A DNA stretch of 5,566 nt from Clostridia bacterium (GTDB lineage: Bacteria; Bacillota; Clostridia; TANB77; CAG-508), in NCBI GenBank assembly GCA_900768805.1, contig CAAGEF010000224.1:1-5566 (forward strand). Reading direction: 5' to 3'. Of the stretch, positions 1-5,566 are shown in pieces. The stretch's first letter is position 1, and each line of letters begins with the position of its first letter. The notes under the pieces were generated by a model. It was not told the DNA's origin, did no database searches, and was given only the letters and a program-made list of their open reading frames with translations. The position numbers were made by a program, and so were the translations under genes.

Positions 1-1
1 T

Positions 2-805
2 CATATATCTGAAATTCATTTTCAAATTTTAGAATTAGTAAATGAATTTGAATTTATGACATCTAGACAAATATATCAATTATTATTAAATAAAAATGTT
101 GATATAAAATCACAAGATAAGCTTAATAATAAATTAGAACAATTGGTAAAAACAAAAATTTTAACAAGATATTATTTTACATCTGAAGAGGGAAAAGGTA
201 TATATAGAGTATATTGTTTAGAAAAAATGGGAAAATATCTTTTAAATTCTAAAGAAATAGAATGTAAATGGCAACCAACAGATAATATAAAACCTGTTGA
301 AATGATTAAAAAAAGATTAGCAGGAAATCAGGTAATAATTGCATATATGAGAAAGTCAAGTAATTTTTCCGGATATACTGTTAAGCCTCAAATAAAAGCA
401 AAAATGGCAGGAAAAATTATAAAAGCTAATGGAGAAGTAAAACTTGCAAAAAATGGAAAAGGAATAAGCTTGGTTTTTGAATGTGTAAGAAGAGATGAGG
501 GATGGACTACAAAATTTATAGATAGGATGAAATTATATAAAGATTTCTATGATAATTTTGTTCAATTTGATTCAGGGTTCCAAATGCCACCGCAACTTAT
601 TTTTGTATGTGAAGATGATAAACATACAGTAGAAGTTTTTAAAGAATTAGTAAAAAATGGAATTGTAATAGATAAGATAAAATATTACTTTACTACGGAT
701 TTAAAGCAAAATTCAACAACCCTTGAAAAATCTTTAATAGAATTTGGACAAGATGAAAATGGAAAATATAAAGCTAAAAATGTTGAATTTAAATTATTAG
801 GATAA
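2..805 (+). CDS. Winged-helix, replication-relaxation-like protein (5'-truncated by window edge)
   Basis: Partial gene. The reading frame is open to the left edge (first full codon at position 2). The first internal ATG, at 56, has no ribosome binding site and falls inside a helix-turn-helix-like segment (an Ile/Leu-rich helix, then FMTSRQIYQLL), so the true start is upstream. Numbering from that ATG, residues 1-65 look like a winged-helix DNA-binding domain (KLNNKLEQLVKTKIL recognition region, then a GKGIYRVYCL wing and a further helix). Residues 115-215 follow the pattern of the replication-relaxation family (Pfam Replic_Relax): a strand with an acidic residue (LVFECVRRDEGW, E142), a helix with RMKLYKDFY (about 157-165), the strand PPQLIFVCEDD (178-188) and a closing YYFTTD (210-215). 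Family members occur on plasmids and conjugative elements and are thought to act in replication or DNA processing. That role is inferred here; no homology search was possible. It converges on the coupling-protein gene and is not in its operon. Confidence 0.6.
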   Translation, partial: HISEIHFQILELVNEFEFMTSRQIYQLLLNKNVDIKSQDKLNNKLEQLVKTKILTRYYFTSEEGKGIYRVYCLEKMGKYLLNSKEIECKWQPTDNIKPVEMIKKRLAGNQVIIAYMRKSSNFSGYTVKPQIKAKMAGKIIKANGEVKLAKNGKGISLVFECVRRDEGWTTKFIDRMKLYKDFYDNFVQFDSGFQMPPQLIFVCEDDKHTVEVFKELVKNGIVIDKIKYYFTTDLKQNSTTLEKSLIEFGQDENGKYKAKNVEFKLLG

Positions 806-851
806 AAATAAAAGTTTTACAAAGATGCTACTCTTTGTAAAACTTTTATTT
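806..851. terminator. Bidirectional intrinsic terminator, 19-bp perfect stem
   Basis: The left arm 806-824 and right arm 833-851 pair perfectly over 19 bp around an 8-nt loop (ATGCTACT). The stem starts at the base right after the stop codon of the upstream plus-strand gene. The stem's outer half is A-rich on the left and T-rich on the right, so a U-rich tail forms on either strand. It should end the transcript of the winged-helix gene and give back-up termination for the minus-strand gene. Confidence 0.85.
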
Positions 852-854
852 GTA

Positions 855-883
855 AAAAAGACTATCAAATAGATAGTCTTTTT
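855..883. terminator. Bidirectional intrinsic terminator, 12-bp perfect stem
   Basis: AAAAAGACTATC (855-866) pairs with GATAGTCTTTTT (872-883) around a 5-nt AAATA loop. The T run at 879-883 and the A run at 854-859 give a U tail on either strand. It lies two bases beyond the stop codon of the minus-strand coupling-protein gene (stop at 886-888), so it is mainly that gene's terminator. Confidence 0.85.
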
Positions 884-885
884 AA

Positions 886-3291
886 TTATTCTTCCTGTTT
901 TTTATTCTTATTTTTTGAATCGATATATGATGTTATTGCATCTTCATCATCAAAAGTATAATCTAAATCTGATGTATTATTCTGAATAGGATCTGTATCG
1001 TTCGGATTTGTATCAGTTCCATTAAAAGATATAGTTTTTAAATCAAACTTCTTATTTGGTTTTTCTGGAGTAGAATCATGTATGCCATTTGAAAATTTAG
1101 TAAAATTAAAAGTTTTTTGTTTTTGTTCTTCTTTATATCTTTCTTCTAAGAAATCTAATTTTGCTTTTCCTACAATATTTTTTCCTTTAGTATCTTTAGT
1201 TTTATATAGTATTTGCTTGAATTTTAATGATTGAACTTTTCCTGCTGCATAATTTTTTGTCCAAGCATAAGAAATATCCTTTAATGTAGGAGTATAAGAA
1301 GGACCACCAGAAGACTTATCTTTTGGATCAACTTCTCCTAAAATTTCTTCAGGAGCATAATCACGTTTAGCTTTCCATTCACGTTTTTCTCCTAATTCTT
1401 TTTCCCACCAATCATTATCTTCAGGAGTATTATTTCCAAATACTAGTTTTGTAGTACAATTTGCCATAATTGTTTGTCTATAATTAGGTCCATTTACTGT
1501 TCCAAATTGTGATAAGTTTTGTGCTGAAATTATTGTTCCAACTCGGTATTTTCTATATAGTGTGAATATAACTGAAGTTGTTCTTGATAGGAAAGGAGGG
1601 AATTCATCAATATATAAGAAATGAGGAATTCTATTTCTTTCTGTACCAGGTCTTGACAAAACAGAGTGTTGCATTAGTAGTAAGAAGAAAGTTCCAAATG
1701 CTTGATGTACACTGGCTCCTAAATCTCCACGTCTAGTACATACAAATATAACTTCACCATCTTGTAATGCTTTTTCATAATTTATATTATTTGTTTTATT
1801 ACATATTACATTTTTAATTCCTGGATATCTAATTAAATTAGCAAGTTGGGCTGTTAGTGTTTGAATTTGCTTTAAAGTTTCTTCTTTATTAGGAGAATCT
1901 TTATAAAAATTAGCTTTATAGTATTGAAGTTGGATTTCATATTTTTCAGCAAGTTCTGGAATTTTTTTCATCGCTTCTGCTAATCTTTCTATTTCTTCAA
2001 AATTGTATAATAATTTTAATAGATTTTCTAAAGTAGGTATATCATTTTCATGTTCTCTTGGATACATTTCATATAATAATAATGTTAAGTTTTCTACAGC
2101 TTGGGCTGCTAAGTTTTGTAAATATGTATCTGTAAGAGCTTGAGTTGTTCTTTCTGTTTCTTCTTGAAACATTACTTTTAAAACCGATGATATAGCTATA
2201 GAAGTTTTTATTGGGTCATTAAAAATAAATGGATTTATACCAGCTGAATTTGGATCTGTAGGATCTACGATATGGTATTTGATACCAAAGCTTTTTGCAA
2301 CTTCTTTCATATTAGAAAGAGTTTCATAATCCGGTGCTATATAAGTAAGTCCTAGATTTTTATATATATAATTATCACCATCTTGAGCAAGTATAAGTTT
2401 AGACATATATGCTTTATATAATTTTTCTTTGGATTCTATTGGTTTTAACATATTTAAGTTAAAGTTTTCATTTATATATTCGTTTGAATATGGTGAATTT
2501 AAATTTGCAAGGCCTGTTCTTAATGCTGTATATCCCATTTCTTTAGCAGCTTCTTTAAAGAAGAATTTTTTCTCTAAATCTCTTGCAATCATTGGTTCGA
2601 AGAGCATACTTGTTTTTCCTGAACCAGATACACCAACTATTAAAGTTGATTCAAATCTTCTAGCTTCAGGAATTTTTATTCCTTTTCCAGTTTCACTATC
2701 TTTACATATAAACATTTCACAAGTATAAGGTCCCCAACCTTTTGATTGATCTGATAAATCTATTCCGCCATAATCGAAAATTGAATCCCTAATATCTTTT
2801 GTATCATTTATTACAGTATATATTTCTAAAAATAGTGGATAGAAACTAACGATAGGTAAATACCAAGCAAATGCTGAGAATGCTGGTCTTATTAATTCTC
2901 TAAAATTAGTAATAATATCAGAGTAATTTGGAACTAAAAAGAATCCAAACCAACATAAGGCGTTTACCCATTGAACTACCATAGAAACTCCTAATATATA
3001 TAATCCAATCATATGTAAATATAGAAAAGATAATTTAATTCTATCTTGTGTTGCGAATTTTGAAGAACCCGAAAAATGGAATGCAAAAGTAACACAAAAA
3101 ATTGCAAAAGTATATTTTATAGGTCCCCATAAATCTACATACATTCCAGTAGCTGCAATAAAAATAACTTCTACAATTCTATCAATACAAAGATAAAAAG
3201 AAATTAACGTAAGTATATAAGTTAAAAAAGTATTACGATCTGTTTTTAATTTCTTTAAAAATTTATCTATATGTTCCAAAATATTCACCAC
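886..3291 (-). CDS. TraG/VirD4-family type IV coupling protein (conjugative DNA-transfer ATPase)
   Basis: An 801-residue membrane-anchored ATPase. Coupling proteins bring the relaxase-DNA complex to a type IV secretion channel and are thought to help pump DNA, working as hexamers at the inner membrane. The N-terminus has about four or five hydrophobic segments (roughly 21-49, 59-73, 87-121, 137-160), more than the two usual in VirD4. The cytoplasmic motor has Walker A GVSGSGKT (220-227, K226), a strand plus IVDPTDPNSAGINPF segment (341-355) typical of the family, Walker B HFLYIDEF (557-564, D562 E563) and the SAQNLSQF motif (589-596) of the TraM-recognition/TraG-D C-terminal domain. Residues 735-801 are polar, acidic and probably disordered. 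Oddities: the DPKGE motif reads APDYE (319-323), with about 90 residues between it and Walker A. The start is uncertain: GTG at 3291 and GTG at 3288 lack good spacing, while TTG at 3279 follows GGTGA by 5 nt (797 residues). Family call firm; link to an active element is inferred. Confidence 0.9.
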   Translation of the reverse strand: MVNILEHIDKFLKKLKTDRNTFLTYILTLISFYLCIDRIVEVIFIAATGMYVDLWGPIKYTFAIFCVTFAFHFSGSSKFATQDRIKLSFLYLHMIGLYILGVSMVVQWVNALCWFGFFLVPNYSDIITNFRELIRPAFSAFAWYLPIVSFYPLFLEIYTVINDTKDIRDSIFDYGGIDLSDQSKGWGPYTCEMFICKDSETGKGIKIPEARRFESTLIVGVSGSGKTSMLFEPMIARDLEKKFFFKEAAKEMGYTALRTGLANLNSPYSNEYINENFNLNMLKPIESKEKLYKAYMSKLILAQDGDNYIYKNLGLTYIAPDYETLSNMKEVAKSFGIKYHIVDPTDPNSAGINPFIFNDPIKTSIAISSVLKVMFQEETERTTQALTDTYLQNLAAQAVENLTLLLYEMYPREHENDIPTLENLLKLLYNFEEIERLAEAMKKIPELAEKYEIQLQYYKANFYKDSPNKEETLKQIQTLTAQLANLIRYPGIKNVICNKTNNINYEKALQDGEVIFVCTRRGDLGASVHQAFGTFFLLLMQHSVLSRPGTERNRIPHFLYIDEFPPFLSRTTSVIFTLYRKYRVGTIISAQNLSQFGTVNGPNYRQTIMANCTTKLVFGNNTPEDNDWWEKELGEKREWKAKRDYAPEEILGEVDPKDKSSGGPSYTPTLKDISYAWTKNYAAGKVQSLKFKQILYKTKDTKGKNIVGKAKLDFLEERYKEEQKQKTFNFTKFSNGIHDSTPEKPNKKFDLKTISFNGTDTNPNDTDPIQNNTSDLDYTFDDEDAITSYIDSKNKNKKQEE
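3285..3289 (-). promoter_or_regulatory. Possible ribosome binding site favouring a TTG start for the coupling protein
   Basis: Read on the minus strand, GGTGA (3289 down to 3285) can pair with the UCACC part of the 16S rRNA 3' end. It sits 5 nt before TTG at 3279-3277. The upstream GTG codons at 3291 and 3288 have only AGAAAG before them at very short spacing. The TTG start therefore looks more natural and would shorten the protein by four residues. Confidence 0.45.
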
Positions 3292-3315
3292 TTTCTAATT
3301 TATTTATACATTTCT

Positions 3316-3344
3316 ATTATCCTATAAAATCATAAAAAAATCAA
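3316..3344 (-). promoter_or_regulatory. Sigma-A-type promoter of the coupling-protein gene
   Basis: On the minus strand, the -35 box TTGATT (3344-3339) and -10 box GATAAT (3321-3316) are separated by exactly 17 bp. Transcription would start near 3309, leaving a leader of about 20-30 nt with no room for other regulatory structure. It points away from the flippase gene. Confidence 0.65.
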
Positions 3345-3414
3345 TAGCTTTGAGGAAAAATCGTTCCATTTTTTGTTAGGTTATATAGTAATACAAAAAA
3401 ATAAACCACATATA

Positions 3415-3443
3415 TTAGGAAGAAAGGTTGTATTATCTATAAT
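3415..3443 (+). promoter_or_regulatory. Putative promoter of the SpoVB-like gene
   Basis: A perfect -10 box TATAAT lies at 3438-3443. The best -35 at 17-bp spacing is TTAGGA (3415-3420), only a three-of-six match, so the promoter may be weak or need an activator. The start would be near 3450, about 35 nt before the TTG start codon. I looked for a sigma-E pattern, as B. subtilis spoVB is sigma-E controlled, and saw no convincing one. Confidence 0.45.
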
Positions 3444-3471
3444 TTACATTTTGAAAAAAATAGAAGTTTAG

Positions 3472-3480
3472 AAAGGGGGT
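3472..3480 (+). promoter_or_regulatory. Ribosome binding site fixing the TTG start of the SpoVB-like gene
   Basis: AAAGGGGGT lies 4 nt before the TTG at 3485-3487. It matches the AGGAGGT consensus apart from one G that can wobble-pair. There is no ATG in this frame nearby, so this site supports TTG as the real start. Confidence 0.75.
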
Positions 3481-3484
3481 AAAT

Positions 3485-5035
3485 TTGTATACTGTAAAAA
3501 AAGAAAGATTTTCAAAAAGTATAGGGTATTTGTTTGTTTCTCAAGGTTTTATTAAAATATTAGGATTATTATATAGCTTATATTTAATAAATAAGCCAAC
3601 ATTTGGGGATGAAGGAAATGCAATATATTTAAGTGGATATCAAATTTTTGCTTTTATGCTAACATTTTCTTCAATAGGTGTTCCAAATGCAGTTTCAAAT
3701 ATGATTGCAAAAACTGATAATCATATCATGTTAAATAAAATATTTAAAGCTGCTTCAGGATTGTATGTATTTATATCTTGTATTAGTTGTTTGGTACTTT
3801 TTATTTTTTCGGATGTAATTGCAAATAAATTTATTGGAATAGAATGTGTTTCATATAATTTAAAATTATTAGCACCAATAATTATGGTTACTACATTAGA
3901 AAGTGTTTACACAGGTTTTTTTAATGGAATTAAACAAATGAAGATTACAGCACAAATTCAATTTATAGAACAATTATTTAAAACATTATTTACAATAACT
4001 TTAGTAGAAATACTTTCGAAAACAACTTCTAATCCTGCTATTTTAAGTATAGGAGCTACATTAGGTGTTTCAATTTCAATACTTACCAGTTTTATAATTA
4101 GTTATATAAAAAAAAGAAACCTCCAAATATATGCAAAAGAATTTTCTAGAGAAAATTTAACATATAAAGAAATTATTAAAAGATTATTAAAATTTTCAAT
4201 ACCGATTTCAATAGGAGCTATGTTTGTTGGAATAAATAAAAATAGTGATTCATTTACAATAATGAACATATTGGCGGAAAAAATTGGTAGAGATGAAGCT
4301 CAAAAAATATATGGAATTATTGCATCTAAAGTAGATGTTTTAGTAATACTACCATTATCATTTAATATTACATTTTCAACAGCACTAATTCCTAATATTT
4401 CAGAAGCTAAAAGAAGAAACGATAATAAAGCTATAAAATTTTATATAGAAAATTCTATTTTTATGAGTTTAGCAATAGGAATTGCGGCTAGTATGGGATT
4501 ATATTTTTTTGCAGAAGAAATATTTTATTTATTATTTGCAAATTCGCAAAGTGGAGCAAAATTATTAAAATTGGCATCTTTTTCAATAATATTTTCAGTA
4601 TTAAATCAAACATTTACTGGAATATTACAAGGATTAGAGAAAAATAAAATTACAGTAATAGCAACAATTTGTGGAACAATTTCTAAGGTGATGTTTAATT
4701 TTTTATTAGTAAATCAAAATATATTTTTAGAAAGAGGGATAATATTAAGTTCTATTTTATCTAATGTTATAATGTGTATTATTTTATTTAAGGAAGTAAG
4801 AAAAAATATTAGATTTAGCTTTAAAAGATATTTTTTTATATTACTATTTTCAGGAATTATTATGATAATTTTTGTTACCTTTTTAGATAAAGTATTATTG
4901 GCTTTATCAATTAATAAAAAAATTAGTTTTATAATTTCTGTGCTTGGAGGAATGGTGGTATTTATGCAAGAAATCCTTGTAATTAGCAATGTTTTCGGGT
5001 TTTTAAAATTTAACACAAAAAAGGTAATTGTATAA
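3485..5035 (+). CDS. SpoVB-like polysaccharide/lipid flippase (MOP superfamily, PST family)
   Basis: A 516-residue multi-pass membrane protein, close in length to B. subtilis SpoVB (518). Roughly 14 hydrophobic segments are visible, from about residue 11 to 502. Family-type motifs: an N-terminal helix with SQGFIKILGLLYSLYL (19-34), GVPNAVSNMIA (65-75, the usual G-(L/V)-P-x-A-(I/V)-S), YTGFFNGIKQMKITAQIQFIEQ (142-163), LLKFSIPISIG (234-244), TALIPNISEAKRRND (299-313) and FTGILQGLEKNKI (377-389). Relatives move lipid-linked cell-wall or spore-cortex precursors across the cytoplasmic membrane; SpoVB is needed for cortex formation, and paralogues include MurJ-type and teichoic- or exopolysaccharide flippases. 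The substrate here is not known. It starts with TTG behind a strong ribosome binding site. No hairpin follows its stop, so transcripts may read through into HU 108 bp downstream. Closeness to HU recalls the spoVB-hup neighbourhood of Clostridia, though no mazG lies between them. Confidence 0.88.
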   Translation: MYTVKKERFSKSIGYLFVSQGFIKILGLLYSLYLINKPTFGDEGNAIYLSGYQIFAFMLTFSSIGVPNAVSNMIAKTDNHIMLNKIFKAASGLYVFISCISCLVLFIFSDVIANKFIGIECVSYNLKLLAPIIMVTTLESVYTGFFNGIKQMKITAQIQFIEQLFKTLFTITLVEILSKTTSNPAILSIGATLGVSISILTSFIISYIKKRNLQIYAKEFSRENLTYKEIIKRLLKFSIPISIGAMFVGINKNSDSFTIMNILAEKIGRDEAQKIYGIIASKVDVLVILPLSFNITFSTALIPNISEAKRRNDNKAIKFYIENSIFMSLAIGIAASMGLYFFAEEIFYLLFANSQSGAKLLKLASFSIIFSVLNQTFTGILQGLEKNKITVIATICGTISKVMFNFLLVNQNIFLERGIILSSILSNVIMCIILFKEVRKNIRFSFKRYFFILLFSGIIMIIFVTFLDKVLLALSINKKISFIISVLGGMVVFMQEILVISNVFGFLKFNTKKVIV

Positions 5036-5067
5036 AAAAATATTAAAAAATACAAAAAAAGAGGGAA

Positions 5068-5096
5068 TTTTCAATACTTTGGCGAATAAACATATT
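5068..5096 (+). promoter_or_regulatory. Weak candidate promoter for HU
   Basis: TTTTCA (5068-5073) and CATATT (5091-5096) are separated by 17 bp. Each matches consensus at four of six positions. The predicted start, near 5103, falls in the middle of the inverted repeat at 5096-5112. HU is normally highly expressed, so either this promoter is stronger than it looks or part of the message comes from upstream. Confidence 0.35.
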
Positions 5097-5112
5097 GTAG
5101 ATGAAATCTACA
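5096..5112. repeat. 7-bp perfect inverted repeat upstream of HU
   Basis: TGTAGAT (5096-5102) and ATCTACA (5106-5112) flank GAA. The dyad lies 17 nt before the HU ribosome binding site and directly follows the candidate -10 box. As DNA it could be an operator; as RNA, a small 3-nt-loop hairpin in the leader. No regulator can be named from the sequence. Confidence 0.5.
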
Positions 5113-5128
5113 TACACGAAAAACATTT

Positions 5129-5135
5129 AGGAGGT
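5129..5135 (+). promoter_or_regulatory. Strong ribosome binding site of HU
   Basis: AGGAGGT, the full consensus, lies 8 nt before the ATG at 5144. It sets the start firmly and fits the high expression expected of a nucleoid protein. Confidence 0.9.
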
Positions 5136-5143
5136 ATTAAGAA

Positions 5144-5422
5144 ATGAACAAAGCTGAATTAATCGCAGCAATAGCTGCAAAAACAGGAGAAACAAAAAAA
5201 AGTGCTGAAGAAACAGTAAATGCATTTGTTGCAGTAGTTACAGAAGCATTACAAAAAGGAGAAAAAGTACAATTAGTTGGATTCGGTTCTTATGAAGTAA
5301 AAACTAGAGCAGCTAGAAAAGGTAGAAATCCACAAACAAAAGAAGAAATAAAAATACCAGCTTCAAAAGCTCCAGTATTCAAAGCTGGAAAAGCTTTAAA
5401 AGATTTAGTAAATAAAAAATAA
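5144..5422 (+). CDS. hup: DNA-binding protein HU
   Basis: A 92-residue nucleoid-associated protein of normal HU length. HU forms dimers that bind and bend DNA without strict sequence preference, compacting the nucleoid and helping replication, repair and recombination. The sequence shows the standard order: an N-terminal two-helix dimerisation region (MNKAELIAAIAAKTGETKK, then the AEETVNAFVAVVTEAL helix), the GFGSYEV turn and strand (46-52), the basic DNA-binding arm with RNPQT (61-65, P63 being the residue that intercalates in DNA), and the closing KAPVFKAGKALKDLVN helix (75-90). Nothing is missing. It has a consensus ribosome binding site, a dyad in the upstream region and its own strong terminator, so it can be a single-gene unit, possibly also reached by read-through from the flippase gene. 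The many well-used codons (GCA, GAA, AAA, GGA) fit high expression. IHF is less likely, as this organism type normally carries only HU. Confidence 0.97.
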   Translation: MNKAELIAAIAAKTGETKKSAEETVNAFVAVVTEALQKGEKVQLVGFGSYEVKTRAARKGRNPQTKEEIKIPASKAPVFKAGKALKDLVNKK

Positions 5423-5435
5423 TTAAATTATATAG

Positions 5436-5463
5436 AAAGAACTAGGAAACTAGTTCTTTTTTT
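5436..5463 (+). terminator. Intrinsic terminator after HU
   Basis: AAAGAACTAG (5436-5445) pairs with CTAGTTCTTT (5450-5459) around a GAAA tetraloop, a stable GNRA loop. A run of seven Ts (5457-5463) overlaps the end of the stem. It lies 13 nt after the HU stop codon and should end the HU transcript before the next promoter. Confidence 0.93.
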
Positions 5464-5481
5464 GTAAAAAAATAATATATA

Positions 5482-5510
5482 TTGAAAACTTAGTCTTTTT
5501 AGAATATAAT
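5482..5510 (+). promoter_or_regulatory. Near-consensus sigma-A promoter of the last gene
   Basis: TTGAAA (5482-5487) and a perfect TATAAT (5505-5510) are separated by exactly 17 bp. Transcription would start near 5517, at or just before the ribosome binding site AGAGGT (5517-5522), so the leader is only about 12 nt. This is the strongest promoter in the window. Confidence 0.8.
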
Positions 5511-5528
5511 CTAAATAGAGGTAAGTGT

Positions 5529-5566
5529 ATGATTGAATATTTAGAAATTATAAATAAAATAAAAGA
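5529..5566 (+). CDS. Start of an unidentified gene (3'-truncated by window edge)
   Basis: Only 12 codons are present, reading MIEYLEIINKIK. The ATG at 5529 is 6 nt after AGAGGT (5517-5522) and about 12 nt after the expected transcription start, so the start codon is well supported. The GTG at 5525, nearer the ribosome binding site, runs into a stop after two codons and is excluded. The fragment looks like the beginning of an amphipathic helix but is too short to assign a family. The HU terminator and its own promoter make it a separate transcription unit. Confidence 0.6.
   Translation, partial: MIEYLEIINKIK

Noticed and set aside
56..58. ATG at 56 as the real start of the first gene
   Set aside because: No ribosome binding site precedes it, the frame is open to the window edge and the upstream residues continue the winged-helix pattern.
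2429..2728. A 99-codon open frame on the plus strand
   Set aside because: It lies wholly antisense inside the coupling-protein gene, across the Walker A region, and shows no family motif. The minus-strand frame carries clear conserved motifs.
3354..3367. GGAA-N6-TTCC dyad between the divergent promoters, as a possible operator
   Set aside because: The arms are only 4 bp and do not extend; such matches are common by chance, and it is not a recognisable LexA-type or other known box.
3292..3484. An attachment site or transposon end in the divergent region
   Set aside because: I found no direct repeat, tRNA 3' end or terminal inverted repeat; the sequence is accounted for by two promoters and two ribosome binding sites.
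4714..5055. A 113-codon open frame on the minus strand
   Set aside because: It is antisense to the end of the flippase gene. Its Ile/Leu/Asn-rich composition is what the reverse strand of AT-rich membrane-protein DNA gives by chance.

Overview
The window is very AT-rich (G+C clearly below one third by eye), with A/T-ending codons, GGAGG-type ribosome binding sites, TTG/GTG starts and short U-tailed terminators. Together with a SpoVB-type flippase and a Firmicutes-type HU, this points to a low-GC Gram-positive bacterium, most likely a Clostridia-like lineage. The species cannot be told from the sequence.

Layout. (1) Positions 1-805, plus strand: the 3' part of a gene for a winged-helix protein whose C-terminal half resembles the replication-relaxation family of plasmids and conjugative elements; its real start lies before the window. 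(2) Positions 806-883: two back-to-back perfect hairpins, each able to terminate in both directions, separating two convergent genes. (3) Positions 886-3291, minus strand: an 801-residue membrane-anchored TraG/VirD4-type coupling ATPase with its own promoter. (4) Positions 3292-3484: a divergent promoter region. (5) Positions 3485-5035, plus: a SpoVB-like MOP-superfamily lipid flippase with a TTG start. (6) Positions 5144-5422, plus: the DNA-binding protein HU, ending in a strong GNRA-loop terminator. (7) From 5529, plus: the first 12 codons of an unidentified gene behind a near-consensus promoter with a very short leader.

How it fits together. The left part (winged-helix/relaxation-like protein and coupling protein) looks like cargo of an integrative conjugative or mobilizable element. 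The right part (SpoVB-like flippase and HU) looks like core chromosome, since spoVB and hup are often near each other in Clostridia. The junction would lie in or near the divergent region 3292-3484, but no tRNA, integrase or direct-repeat attachment site is visible, so the boundary is an inference. No relaxase, VirB4 ATPase or other transfer gene is in the window. I found no RNA gene, CRISPR array, insertion sequence or clear novel defence system. The most unusual points are the altered motor core of the coupling protein and the dyad plus overlapping small frame ahead of HU.
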